64,000 bases of DNA from Clostridium sp. DL-VIII (GTDB taxonomy: Bacteria > Bacillota > Clostridia > Clostridiales > Clostridiaceae): the NCBI RefSeq assembly GCF_000230835.1, contig NZ_CM001240.1, positions 1,744,501-1,808,500 of the forward strand, given 5' to 3'. Under the pieces are notes generated by a model that was given only the letters and a program-made list of their open reading frames with translations, ran no database searches and was not told the origin of the DNA. The position numbers and the translations under genes are program-made. Below, one piece after another: positions 45,436 through 54,403 of the stretch (its first letter is position 1; each line of letters begins with the position of its first letter).

Positions 45436-46437
45436 ATGATTACTTACAAAGAAGCTGGAGTTAATATAGAAGAAGGATATAGATCGGTTAAATTGATTAA
45501 AGAATATGCTGCCAGAACTATGAGTCAATATGTTTTAAATGGACTTGGCAGTTTTGCAGGAATGGTTGAATTACCATCAGGATATGAAAAGCCAGTATTA
45601 GTTTCTGGAACTGATGGGGTAGGAACAAAACTTGAAATTGCATTTAAAAATAAGAAATACGATACAGTTGGAATAGACTGTGTTGCTATGTGCGTAAATG
45701 ATATTTTATGTCATGGAGCAAAACCACTATTCTTCTTAGACTATATTGCTTGTGGAAAACTTGAAGCAGAAGTTGCGTCAGATTTAGTTAAAGGTATATC
45801 AGACGGATGTGTTGATTCTGATTGCGCTTTAATAGGAGGAGAAACAGCTGAAATGCCAGGTTTTTATTCAGAAGGCGAATATGATATGGCAGGTTTTGCT
45901 GTAGGTATAGCTGACAAGGATAAGATCATCAATGGAAGTAATATTAAAGAAGGAGATAAATTAATAGGAATTGCATCTTCAGGAGTTCATTCTAATGGAT
46001 ATTCATTAATTAGAAAAGTATTTCCAGACCTAAATGAAGAATTTAATGGTGAAGAAGTGTGGAAAACATTAATTACTCCAACTAAGATTTATGTGAAACC
46101 TGTACTTAAGCTATTAGAAAGTTATGAAATAAAAGGAATGGCACATGTTACTGGTGGTGGTTTTATTGAAAATGTTCCAAGAATGTTCAATGGCAGAGAA
46201 TTTACAGCTGTAATAAAGAAAGATTCATATCCACTTCCAGCTATATTTGAAAGAATTATCGAAAAAGGTGTAGATAAAGAACATATGTACAACACATTTA
46301 ACATGGGTATAGGCTTTGTGCTTGCTGTTAATGAAAAAGATGTGGCATCTATTATAAAAGCTTTAGTAGAAATGGGAGAAAAAGCTTATGAAATAGGTTA
46401 TGTAACATCTGGAGGTGAAGGTATTTGTTTAAAATAG
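45436..46437 (+). CDS. purM: Phosphoribosylformylglycinamidine cyclo-ligase (AIR synthetase)
   Basis: Closes FGAM to AIR with ATP. It is 333 residues, with the conserved VSGTDGVGTKLEIAF near residue 56, CVNDILCHGAKPLFFLDY near 92-109 and GGETAEMPGFY near 136. A GGCGGAG site precedes the ATG. The purN start lies inside its last codons. The short gap upstream (about 75 bases) contains GGGCATAT...ATATGTC, weakly palindromic and similar to a motif near 14452, but no full repeat. Confidence 0.97.
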   Translation: MITYKEAGVNIEEGYRSVKLIKEYAARTMSQYVLNGLGSFAGMVELPSGYEKPVLVSGTDGVGTKLEIAFKNKKYDTVGIDCVAMCVNDILCHGAKPLFFLDYIACGKLEAEVASDLVKGISDGCVDSDCALIGGETAEMPGFYSEGEYDMAGFAVGIADKDKIINGSNIKEGDKLIGIASSGVHSNGYSLIRKVFPDLNEEFNGEEVWKTLITPTKIYVKPVLKLLESYEIKGMAHVTGGGFIENVPRMFNGREFTAVIKKDSYPLPAIFERIIEKGVDKEHMYNTFNMGIGFVLAVNEKDVASIIKALVEMGEKAYEIGYVTSGGEGICLK

Positions 46438-47033
46438 CGGTCTTAGTTTCTGGGGGAGGAACAGATCTTCAATCTATAATTGATGCAGTAGAAAATAAAG
46501 AGCTCAATGTTAAAATAGAAATGGTTATAGGCAGCCGCGATAATATTTATGCGTTAGAGAGGGCTAAAAAACATAATATACAAACTTTTGTTGTTTCTAG
46601 GCGTGAATATGGAGAAGAAGCTTCAGATAAGATATTAGAATTAACAAAGGGAAAAGTTGATTTAATAGTTCTTGCAGGATTTTTAGCAATTTTAGATGGA
46701 GAAATACTAAAAGAATTTGATAATAAGATAATAAATATTCATCCATCTTTAATTCCAGCTTTCTGCGGGCCAGGGATGTACGGAATAAAGGTTCATGAAG
46801 CCGCAATTAAAAGTGGGGTAAGATTTTCAGGGTGCACAGTTCATTTTGTGAATAGTGAAGTTGATGGGGGAGCAATACTTCTTCAAGAGGTAGTGCCAGT
46901 TTGCTTTGAGGACGATGCGGAAACACTCCAAAAGAGGATTTTGGAAAAAGAACATATACTATTGCCACAGGCAATCAAATTAATCAGTGAAGGTAAAGTT
47001 GAATTTGTTAATGGCAAAGCGAGAATCAGTTAG
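46425..47033 (+). CDS. purN: Phosphoribosylglycinamide formyltransferase
   Basis: Formylates GAR with 10-formyl-THF. The 202-residue protein has the family features VSGGGTDLQSII near the start, NIHPSLIPAF with the catalytic Asn and His near residue 106, and the Asp in EVDGGAILLQEVVPV near 145. The start is TTG, overlapping the purM coding region by 13 bases, with GGAGGTG at 46411-46417 as the site. The TTG start and overlap suggest coupled, moderate translation. Confidence 0.95.
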   Translation: MFKIAVLVSGGGTDLQSIIDAVENKELNVKIEMVIGSRDNIYALERAKKHNIQTFVVSRREYGEEASDKILELTKGKVDLIVLAGFLAILDGEILKEFDNKIINIHPSLIPAFCGPGMYGIKVHEAAIKSGVRFSGCTVHFVNSEVDGGAILLQEVVPVCFEDDAETLQKRILEKEHILLPQAIKLISEGKVEFVNGKARIS

Positions 47034-47088
47034 CTTTTGATTCTCATTTTTTACTACGTAATTTCTAAATTATTTTATAAAAAACTTA

Positions 47089-47196
47089 GTTAAAGTTTAT
47101 AGTTAAGGGTTGCAGTTGAAAAAAACCATAATTTAAGGAAACTCCGTCAGGAGTTTTATCTACAACTGTTAACTGTTAACTGTTAATTGTTAACTG
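47089..47196. repeat. Two-hairpin palindromic repeat, copy 3 (purN-purH), shortened
   Basis: The 5' arm AGTTAAAGTTTATAGTTAAG and the 3' arm, built from four copies of GTTAA(C/T)TGTTAAC-type units, surround a single hairpin AAACTCC (47139-47145) with GGAGTTT (47150-47156). The second hairpin is missing. The stem sequence differs from copy 2 but pairs perfectly. Confidence 0.82.
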
Positions 47197-47212
47197 AAGA
47201 AAGCGGTGTTTT

Positions 47213-48721
47213 ATGAAAAAAAGAGCTTTAATAAGTGTATTTGATAAAGATGGAGTTTTAGAGTTTGCTAAATTTTTAGCAGCAAAAGATGTTGAAATTG
47301 TATCAACAGGTGGGACTTATAAATATCTTAAGGAAAATGGTTTGGATGTAATTGAAATTAATGAAGTTACTAATTTCCCAGAGATGCTAGATGGAAGAGT
47401 AAAAACTCTTCATCCATTAGTTCATGCTGGAATTTTAGCTATAAGAGATAATGAAAAACATATGGATACTTTAAAGGAAAGAAATATTCATACAATAGAT
47501 TATGTAGTTGTAAATCTTTATCCATTCTTTGAAAAAGTTAAAGAAGACTTGGAGTTTGAAGAGAAGGTTGAATTTATAGATATTGGAGGTCCTACAATGC
47601 TTAGAGCAGCTGCTAAGAACTTCCAAGATGTTGTAGTAATCTCAGATAAAAACGACTATAAAGTTGTAATGGAAGAAATTGAAGCAAGCGGAGAAGCATC
47701 TTTAAAGACAAAGAAAAAGTTAGCAGGTAAAGTATTTAATCTTATGAGTGCTTATGATGGTGCTATTTCAAACTTCTTATTAGCTGATGATGAGGAAGAA
47801 TATCCAGAATATCTTTCGGTTTCATATAAGAAGATGCAAGGACTTAGATACGGAGAAAATTCACATCAGACTGCAGCAGTTTATTCATCAACAATGCTTG
47901 ATGGGGCTATGAATACATTTGAAACATTAAATGGTAAAGAATTATCTTACAATAACTTTAAAGACTGTGATATTGCTTGGAAATGTGCTAATGAATTTGA
48001 TGAACCAGCATGCTGCGCATTAAAACATAATACGCCTTGTGGAGTTGCAGTTGGAGACGACGCATATGAAGCTTACATGAAAGCTTATGAAGTGGACCCA
48101 ACTTCTATATTTGGGGGAATCGTTGCATTTAATAGGAAAGTAGATAAGAAGACTGCTGAAGAAATGGTTAAGATCTTCTTAGAGGTTATAGCAGCACCAG
48201 AATATGATGAAGATGCTTTGGAAGTATTAAAGACTAAAAAGAATTTAAGAGTTCTTAAATTTCATAATAAGCCAAAAGCAGATAGATATATGGTTACAGT
48301 TGATGGAGCAATGCTTGTTCAAGAAGAGGATAATAAATTAATTGAAGAGATCAAAGTTGTAACTGAAAAGAAACCAACTGATGAGGAAATGAAAGATTTA
48401 TTATTTGGAATGAAAGTAGTTAAATATGTTAAATCAAATGCTATTGTTGTTGCTCATAATGGAATAGCTTTAGGAATTGGTGGAGGTCAAGTTAATAGAA
48501 TTTGGCCAACAGAAGATGCGTTAAAGAGAGGCAAAGGAGCTACAATTCTTGCATCGGATGCGTTCTTCCCATTTAGAGATGTTGTGGATCAAGCAGCTAA
48601 AAACGGAATTAAAGCTATAATTCAGCCAGGTGGATCCATGAGAGATCAAGAATCAATAGATGCATGTAATGAACATGGAATAGCAATGGTATTCACAGGA
48701 TATAGACACTTTAAACACTAA
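47213..48721 (+). CDS. purH: Bifunctional AICAR transformylase / IMP cyclohydrolase
   Basis: The last two steps to IMP. In the 502-residue protein, residues 1-150 are the IMP cyclohydrolase (MGS-like) domain, with [13 protein letters not shown] and STGGTYKYL; the rest is the AICAR formyltransferase domain, with [14 protein letters not shown] near 217, [12 protein letters not shown] near 260 and SDAFFPFRD near 440. The start has only a weak site (AAAGCGG), consistent with control by the repeat just upstream. It is followed by another repeat and purD. Confidence 0.96.
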   Translation: MKKRALISVFDKDGVLEFAKFLAAKDVEIVSTGGTYKYLKENGLDVIEINEVTNFPEMLDGRVKTLHPLVHAGILAIRDNEKHMDTLKERNIHTIDYVVVNLYPFFEKVKEDLEFEEKVEFIDIGGPTMLRAAAKNFQDVVVISDKNDYKVVMEEIEASGEASLKTKKKLAGKVFNLMSAYDGAISNFLLADDEEEYPEYLSVSYKKMQGLRYGENSHQTAAVYSSTMLDGAMNTFETLNGKELSYNNFKDCDIAWKCANEFDEPACCALKHNTPCGVAVGDDAYEAYMKAYEVDPTSIFGGIVAFNRKVDKKTAEEMVKIFLEVIAAPEYDEDALEVLKTKKNLRVLKFHNKPKADRYMVTVDGAMLVQEEDNKLIEEIKVVTEKKPTDEEMKDLLFGMKVVKYVKSNAIVVAHNGIALGIGGGQVNRIWPTEDALKRGKGATILASDAFFPFRDVVDQAAKNGIKAIIQPGGSMRDQESIDACNEHGIAMVFTGYRHFKH

Positions 48722-48728
48722 TTCAATC

Positions 48729-48863
48729 AGTTAACAGTTTACAGTGCACAGTTAGCAGTTAAGGAACAAACGCCAAAGGCGTTTGGAAATTAAATAATAT
48801 TTTAAAAGATTCTGTAGGAATCTTATCCTCAACTGTTAATTGTTAACTGCTAACTATTAACTG
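48729..48863. repeat. Two-hairpin palindromic repeat, copy 4 (purH-purD)
   Basis: Arms of CAGTTAACAG-type units surround two hairpins: AAACGCC (48768-48774) with GGCGTTT (48778-48784), and AAGATTC (48806-48812) with GAATCTT (48818-48824). The final segment TTATCCTCAACTGTTAA is almost identical to that in copies 1 and 3. Confidence 0.85.
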
Positions 48864-48883
48864 AATAAATTTGGAGGTATTGT

Positions 48884-50134
48884 ATGAAACTTCTTTTAAT
48901 TGGTTCAGGTGGTAGAGAACATGCTTTAGCTTGGAAATTAGCTAAAAGTCCAAAGGTAGAAAAGATATTTGTTGCGCCAGGAAATGGTGGAACTGCAATT
49001 GAACATAAATGCGAAAATATTAATATAACCGATTTAGATGAATTGGTTAAGTTTGCAAAGAAGGAAATTATTGATTTAACAATAGTTGGACCAGAAGATC
49101 CATTGACAAAAGGTATTGTAAACAAATTCAAAAGAGAAGGACTTAAAATATTTGGACCGGCTGAAAGTGCTGCAAGACTTGAAGGCAGTAAAAGCTTCTC
49201 GAAAGAATTCATGAAAAAATATGGAGTTAAAACTGCAGAATATGAAACTTTCACGAGTGCAGATGAAGCACTTAAATACTTAGAAACCTGTTCATATCCA
49301 ACAGTTGTAAAGGCAGACGGGCTTGCTGCTGGAAAAGGTGTTGCTATATGTGCGAATAAAGATGAAGCAGCTCAGGCTGTAAAAGATTATATGGTTGAGG
49401 ATATCTTTAATGGAGCAGGGCAAAAAATAGTAATAGAAGAATTCCTTGAAGGTATTGAAGCTTCAATTTTATCAATTACAGATGGTAAGACAGTTATACC
49501 ATTTGTATCAGGAAAAGATCATAAGCAGATATTTGATAATGGCAAAGGACCTAATACAGGGGGCATGGGAGTGCTCGCTCCAAATCCTTATGTTACAGAA
49601 GATGTAATGAAGGACTTTGAAGAAAATATTATGGCTAAGACTTTAAATGGAATTAAAGAAGAAGGCTTTGATTATAAAGGGATTATCTTCTTTGGTATTA
49701 TGATTACTAATAAGGGGACTTACCTTCTAGAATATAACGTAAGAATGGGAGATCCAGAAACTCAATCAGTTCTTTATTTAATGGAAAGTGATTTGGTAGA
49801 AGTTATTGAAGCAGCACTAAGAGAAGAACTATATAAGACCACAATTGAGTGGAATGACGGAGTTTGTATTAATGTTGTTTTAGCATCAAAAGGATATCCT
49901 GGAAAGTTCACTAAGGGGTATGAAATAAAAATAGATGAAAAGGTAAAAGATAAGGTGTTCTTAGCTGGAGCTAAAGCTGAAGATGGAGTCTTAAAGACAA
50001 ATGGCGGCAGGGTATTGTCTGTTATAGGGCTTGGAAAAACTTTAGAAGAAGCTAGAAGTGATGCTTATGAAAATATTAAGTATGTTACTTTTGAAGGTGC
50101 ATATTGTAGAAGTGATATAGGAACATATAAATAA
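48884..50134 (+). CDS. purD: Phosphoribosylamine-glycine ligase (GAR synthetase)
   Basis: Joins phosphoribosylamine with glycine using ATP. The 416-residue ATP-grasp protein begins MKLLLIGSGGREHALAWKL, with KADGLAAGKGV near 146, GPNTGGMG near 225 and NVRMGDPETQSVL near 289. GGAGG precedes the ATG. It ends the purine gene group; a strong terminator follows about 100 bases downstream. Confidence 0.97.
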   Translation: MKLLLIGSGGREHALAWKLAKSPKVEKIFVAPGNGGTAIEHKCENINITDLDELVKFAKKEIIDLTIVGPEDPLTKGIVNKFKREGLKIFGPAESAARLEGSKSFSKEFMKKYGVKTAEYETFTSADEALKYLETCSYPTVVKADGLAAGKGVAICANKDEAAQAVKDYMVEDIFNGAGQKIVIEEFLEGIEASILSITDGKTVIPFVSGKDHKQIFDNGKGPNTGGMGVLAPNPYVTEDVMKDFEENIMAKTLNGIKEEGFDYKGIIFFGIMITNKGTYLLEYNVRMGDPETQSVLYLMESDLVEVIEAALREELYKTTIEWNDGVCINVVLASKGYPGKFTKGYEIKIDEKVKDKVFLAGAKAEDGVLKTNGGRVLSVIGLGKTLEEARSDAYENIKYVTFEGAYCRSDIGTYK

Positions 50135-50232
50135 TATACATTACAATTGAAAAGTTACAATGTATAGTTGATAATTATGGTTGAATGTACATTGTGTATT
50201 GCAATGCATATAGTTTAAAATAATTTATTTAG

Positions 50233-50281
50233 GTAATCATCTGTTAAAATTAGGTTAATTTTAACAGATGATTACTTTAAT
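50233..50281 (+). terminator. Terminator of the purine operon
   Basis: A stem of about 19 bp (from 50233 GTAATCATCTGTTAAAAT, with its complement ending at 50275) with a short loop is followed by TTTAATTTTT. The region between purD and this terminator carries several ATTACAATTG/TACATTGT-type repeats. Confidence 0.88.
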
Positions 50282-50544
50282 TTTTACATAAATTTATTGA
50301 ATTATGTGTAAATAAACTGTGAATAAATTGTAAAAAATATTTAGCCATAGTATAAAACATATAAAATGAGGAATGAAAGAAATTTGGAATATAATTTATC
50401 TTTAATTATTAATATTATGCGTTTTATACAGTTAATAATGAATTTTAACATTTCATATAATAATGAAGAAATATGAAAAATTGTATTCTCAAGTAGCTGT
50501 ATAATTAGCTATAATCTCACAATTAAGCGCTTTTACCCTATTGG

Positions 50545-50553
50545 TGATATAAT
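50545..50553 (+). promoter_or_regulatory. Extended -10 promoter for the TPR gene
   Basis: TGATATAAT (50545-50553) is an extended -10 element 55 bases before the start codon. The -35 region is weak, as is usual with an extended -10. The rest of this roughly 470-base gap holds the pur terminator and AT-rich sequence. Confidence 0.55.
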
Positions 50554-50608
50554 GATAAAATAAGCATATTAAGAAAATTAAAAAATATAACAAGGATGAA
50601 GATTAAAT

Positions 50609-51538
50609 ATGGAAAGCAAAAATTATTTGTATAATAATTATTTAAATATGGCAAGAAACTTGAGATCGGAAAAGAATTTATTAAAGGCTCTTAAATTCTA
50701 TAAAAAAGCATATTCTTTTAATATCGGAAAAGAAGATATAGAATTATTAATAGATATGGCATTGATATATCATGAGATAGGTTTAATACCAGAAGCGGAG
50801 CAGAAGTATTTTGAAGTGTTAAAGAAAGATACGGAAGAGGCCAGAGCATATTACGGCTTGGCGATAATTTATGATGATAATGATGAACTTGGAAAAGCAA
50901 AGAAATACTATGAAAAAGCTATAGAAAAGAACCCTAATTATGATAAAGCTTACTTCTTTTTAGCTAATATATATGATGAATTTGATGAGAAAGATGAAGC
51001 TATTAATTATTATAAAAAAGCTATAGAAATAAACCCGAAAGAAGTCTGGGCATATGCAAACATAGCCTGTATATTAGAAGAATTAAATAGAAATGCAGAA
51101 GCCTTGGAGTATATAAATATGGCCTTAGAAATCGATGATAAAAACTATAAGATTTTATTCAATAAAGGGGTAATATTAAATAAGCTTAGGCAAATAGAGG
51201 AAAGTAAAGAATATTATAATAAGTCCATTGAAGAAAATCCTAAGTATCCCTATAGTTTTTTAAATCTATCCATTATATATAAAGAACATGGAGATTTTAG
51301 AAAGGCTATAGAAATCATAAGTGAAGGAATAAAAGAAAATGAAGAAGAAAGCTTTCTATATTATAATAGGGCTTGTTTTTATGTAAACATAAAAGAAAAT
51401 CTAAAGGCATTGAAAGATGTAGAAAAGAGCATAGAATTAAATAACTTCTTTATAGATTATATGAAGAAAGATAAAGAATTAGATCCAATAAGAGAACTTA
51501 AGGAGTATAAGCAAATAGAACACATATTTGAGCTATGA
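50609..51538 (+). CDS. Tetratricopeptide repeat protein
   Basis: A 309-residue cytoplasmic protein made of about eight TPR units (helix-turn-helix repeats of 34 residues). Clear examples are ARAYYGLAIIYDDNDELGKAKKYYEKAIEKNP (about 76-107) and the next unit DKAYFFLANIYDEFDEKDEAINYYKKAIEINP. Such domains bind other proteins. There is no enzyme domain, signal peptide or membrane helix. The start follows AAGGATG. The partner is unknown, and the flanking genes give no hint. Confidence 0.88.
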   Translation: MESKNYLYNNYLNMARNLRSEKNLLKALKFYKKAYSFNIGKEDIELLIDMALIYHEIGLIPEAEQKYFEVLKKDTEEARAYYGLAIIYDDNDELGKAKKYYEKAIEKNPNYDKAYFFLANIYDEFDEKDEAINYYKKAIEINPKEVWAYANIACILEELNRNAEALEYINMALEIDDKNYKILFNKGVILNKLRQIEESKEYYNKSIEENPKYPYSFLNLSIIYKEHGDFRKAIEIISEGIKENEEESFLYYNRACFYVNIKENLKALKDVEKSIELNNFFIDYMKKDKELDPIRELKEYKQIEHIFEL

Positions 51539-51562
51539 ATTATATAAGTTACGAATAAAAGA

Positions 51563-51586
51563 AGAAATCCCCTAAAGGGGATTTCT
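51563..51586. terminator. Hairpin between convergent genes, possible terminator
   Basis: AGAAATCCCC (51563-51572) pairs with GGGGATTTCT (51577-51586). It resembles the second hairpin of the dispersed repeats and is followed on the plus strand by AAAATATGTTTTTTG. It may serve both convergent genes as a weak terminator. Confidence 0.5.
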
Positions 51587-51657
51587 AAAATATGTTTTTT
51601 GAAAAGCCTGTGGAATAAAAATGTATGTGATTTCGTAAGTTACCACATTGCCTAATC

Positions 51658-52272
51658 TTAATTTCTATATTGAATATCAGATAAATCTGATGCATGCTCA
51701 TACTCTATTTTTTCATTATTATATAGGAATTTTACTCCGTCAATCCATTCACCTTTGGATTTGTTGCTTGACTGAAGAAAATTTTCAATTAAAGTATTGG
51801 TTGTAACTGCGCCACCAGTAGAACCTTGGAATTTTTGTGACCACTTTTTATTGTTAGCATCAGTTAAGTTAATTGTAGCAACTTTTTTGCCATTAACAGT
51901 ATCTATTGATTTAACTTCAAGTGACAAGTTATCAAATTTCTTTTCTGACAATGTTGTGCATAATTGTTTTAATTTATCCTCTAAACTTAAATTCTCATTT
52001 ACTTCAATAGTACTTGATTCGTTAGGTTCTAAAGAATTTTCATCTATACTGTATATAGAAAGCTTTATCTTATTTACCTTTGCATCTTCACTAGGTTTAT
52101 TATTCTCTGTTTCAGAAGAGCTGCTGCTGTCTTTGTTTTGTTCTACAGTAGGGGTATCAGAAGTAGTATCGGGATTATTGTTGGAGCTCACAGCATCTTT
52201 AGGTTTTGTGCTGCATGAAACCATTACGATACTTAATGCTATAACTGCAGCTAAAATTAGTTTTCTAGTCAT
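51658..52272 (-). CDS. GerMN-domain lipoprotein
   Basis: A 204-residue exported lipoprotein. The signal peptide ends in MVSC with Cys20. A Ser/Asn/Thr-rich linker (residues 25-70) leads to a GerMN domain (about 72-185) with the family pattern of VNENLSLEDKLKQLCTTLSE, then NKKWSQKFQGSTGGAVTTNTLIENFLQ. In Bacillus GerM is needed for sporulation and germination; here an envelope role is likely. The start is the ATG 12 bases inside a GTG start, because AGGAGG overlaps the latter. Confidence 0.85.
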   Translation of the reverse strand: MTRKLILAAVIALSIVMVSCSTKPKDAVSSNNNPDTTSDTPTVEQNKDSSSSSETENNKPSEDAKVNKIKLSIYSIDENSLEPNESSTIEVNENLSLEDKLKQLCTTLSEKKFDNLSLEVKSIDTVNGKKVATINLTDANNKKWSQKFQGSTGGAVTTNTLIENFLQSSNKSKGEWIDGVKFLYNNEKIEYEHASDLSDIQYRN

Positions 52273-52386
52273 GATGTTATACACCTCCTATGTTAAAAAT
52301 TAATATTTAGATATAATTAATTAATTATATCATATAAAATGTTAAAATTAAAGCATCTACATAATGTGGAAAAAAATGAGAATTAT

Positions 52387-52427
52387 TTGACAATGAATTT
52401 TTAGTATAGTATATTTTGATTATCAAA
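52387..52427 (+). promoter_or_regulatory. Promoter with FabT-type operator upstream of the fab cluster
   Basis: TTGACA (52387-52392) and TATATT (52410-52415) are 17 bases apart. The palindrome TTTGATTATCAAA (52415-52427) overlaps the -10 box and matches the published FabT core of streptococci and lactococci. A weaker copy, TTTGAATTATCAGA, lies at 52447-52460. A MarR-type gene of the FabT kind starts 240 bases downstream. Binding there would block the promoter. Confidence 0.78.
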
Positions 52428-52608
52428 CTATTTGATGCCGAAAGTTTTTGAATTATCAGACTTTTGAAGAATAAATAGCCACATTATTTTGTTTATAGAA
52501 TACTAAAACATATTAAAAAATATTTATTGATGCTATGCATTTTGTATAGCCTTTTAATAAGGTTTTAAATGGGTAAAAATTAACAATTTTTTCATTTTTA
52601 TAGATGTA

Positions 52609-52617
52609 TGATATAAT
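52609..52617 (+). promoter_or_regulatory. Second, extended -10 promoter for the marR/fab genes
   Basis: TGATATAAT (52609-52617) lies 50 bases before the MarR start codon. The -35 region is poor. Together with the promoter at 52387 it would give two starts, only one of which carries the FabT-type palindrome. Confidence 0.5.
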
Positions 52618-52667
52618 TTTCAATTTTAAAATGATTCTTAAGATACCAAAGTGGAGAGTGTAAGTGA

Positions 52668-53117
52668 ATGAACAAATCAACTACAATGATCAATGAGATT
52701 TTGGTGCAGTTATTTAATGATGTCTTACAAATTGAAGAACAAAGCTTAAAAAATGGTATACTTTCAGATATTTCAATAACAGAAGTTCATACAATGGAGG
52801 TTATTGGGATGTATAACGAAAGCACAATGTCAGAGGTAGCTCAAAAGTTAAAAATTACTGTAAGTACCTTAACAACTGCTATAAATAAATTAATTAAAAA
52901 AGGCTATGTTGAAAGGAAAAGAATAGAAGAAGACAAAAGAGTTGTCTTAGTTAAATTAACTGAGAAAGGTATAATGGCTTATAAACTTCATCAGAGATTT
53001 CACAAAAAAATGATAAATAATGCAATAGAAGGCTTAAGCTTAGAGGAGGAAAAAATCTTAATTTCTTCTTTAAATAAATTAAATGACTTTTTTAAAGAAA
53101 AATATAAACTGGAATAA
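52668..53117 (+). CDS. fabT: MarR family regulator, FabT-like
   Basis: A 149-residue winged helix-turn-helix repressor. Residues 45-105 form the DNA-binding part (MSEVAQKLKITVSTLTTAINKLIKKGYVERKRIEEDKRVVLVKLTEKG), and the N- and C-terminal helices form the dimer. It is the first gene of the fatty-acid cluster, as FabT is in streptococci, and a FabT-type palindrome overlaps a promoter upstream. FabT binds DNA with acyl-ACP as corepressor and lowers fab expression. The name rests on position and operator; the protein itself is a generic MarR. Confidence 0.8.
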   Translation: MNKSTTMINEILVQLFNDVLQIEEQSLKNGILSDISITEVHTMEVIGMYNESTMSEVAQKLKITVSTLTTAINKLIKKGYVERKRIEEDKRVVLVKLTEKGIMAYKLHQRFHKKMINNAIEGLSLEEEKILISSLNKLNDFFKEKYKLE

Positions 53118-53131
53118 TAAAGGAGAGCAAT

Positions 53132-54109
53132 ATGAGTAATATTAAAATCGCAGGAATTGGCGCATATTTACCATCTCTAGTAGTTACAAATGATAAAATA
53201 AGTGAGTTTGTTGAAACAAATAATGAATGGATAATTGAAAGAACGGGAATCAGGGAGAGAAGAATATCAGAGGGGGAAGACACATCAGATATTGCCTTTG
53301 AATCGTCAAAAATAGCTCTTGAAAGAGCTGGTTTAAAAGCTGAAGACATAGACCTTATAATAGTAGCGACAGTTTCACCGGATGCATTCATACCGTCTGT
53401 TGCATGTATAATTCAAAGTAAATTAAAAGCAGATAGAGCAGCTTGTTTTGATATAAATGTTGCTTGTTCTGGCTTTTTGTATGGGCTTGAAATAGCAAAA
53501 TCCATGATGAAATCTATGAATTATAAAAATGCACTTGTAGTTGGAGCAGAAGTTCTTTCAAAGGTAATGGATTGGTCAGATAGGGGTACATGTATTCTTT
53601 TTGGTGATGGTGGCGGTGCTGCTGTACTTAAGCAGGAAGAAGATGGAACACAAGGAATTATAAAATCATATTTAAGAGCTAATGGAGCAAAGGGAGAATC
53701 ATTAACTATAGGTGGAGCTGATTTTAATACGCCTTTTACTAAGGAAGGAAAAATAAAAGAAAGAATAATTAAAATGAATGGAAGGGAAGTATTTAAGTTT
53801 GCAACTACAGTAATAGTAGAAGCAGTTAATGAAATATTAAAAGATACAGATTTTTCATTAGATGAAATTAAATATATAGTACCACATCAAGCTAATTATA
53901 GAATTATAAAATCAGCAGCTGGGAAATTAGGCCTAGAGGAAGAAAAGTTTTATTTAAATCTAGATAGAGTCGGGAATACTTCAGCAGGATCAGTACCTAT
54001 TGTATTAAATGAAATGTATGAAAAGAATTTGATTAATAAAGGCGATAAAATTATTTTAGTTGCATTTGGCGGAGGATTAACATATGCTTCCACTTTAATT
54101 GAGTGGTAA
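53132..54109 (+). CDS. fabH: Beta-ketoacyl-ACP synthase III
   Basis: Starts fatty-acid synthesis by condensing acetyl-CoA (or a branched-chain acyl-CoA) with malonyl-ACP. The 325-residue enzyme has its catalytic triad at Cys112 (VACSGF), His252 (VPHQAN) and Asn282 (GNTSAG). The binding site is AAAGGAGAG, 15 bases after the MarR stop. The 295-base gap after its stop is where acpP lies in related clusters, but no ACP gene is there. Confidence 0.96.
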   Translation: MSNIKIAGIGAYLPSLVVTNDKISEFVETNNEWIIERTGIRERRISEGEDTSDIAFESSKIALERAGLKAEDIDLIIVATVSPDAFIPSVACIIQSKLKADRAACFDINVACSGFLYGLEIAKSMMKSMNYKNALVVGAEVLSKVMDWSDRGTCILFGDGGGAAVLKQEEDGTQGIIKSYLRANGAKGESLTIGGADFNTPFTKEGKIKERIIKMNGREVFKFATTVIVEAVNEILKDTDFSLDEIKYIVPHQANYRIIKSAAGKLGLEEEKFYLNLDRVGNTSAGSVPIVLNEMYEKNLINKGDKIILVAFGGGLTYASTLIEW

Positions 54110-54403
54110 GAACTTGTTTGATTTGATGGGAAGACAAAAATTTCAGGATTGAAGTTTATAGTAATACATAGATAAATATTATAGCAAAGAAGTAAAGCAA
54201 AGTAATTTATAGATGTGAACTTATTTTTAATTTTTTTTGATGTAATTGATAATTATATGATATATGTAGTAAAATTATTTATCTAGGCTATTTTGTTTAT
54301 AATGTATTTAAAGTTAATGCAAATAAAGAAATTATCCCATTTATTATATTAAGAGGCATAATAAAAAATAATTTTGAGCTGATAATGGCAGGAGGAATTT
54401 ATT
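54110..54403 (+). other. Gap between fabH and fabK without acpP
   Basis: About 295 bases of AT-rich sequence with stops in all frames. No reading frame with the ACP motif DSLD was found. A TTTGATTTGATG at about 54117 is half of a FabT-like site. A GAGGCATAATAAAAAATAATTT stretch near 54352 is followed by the fabK binding site. Confidence 0.6.
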
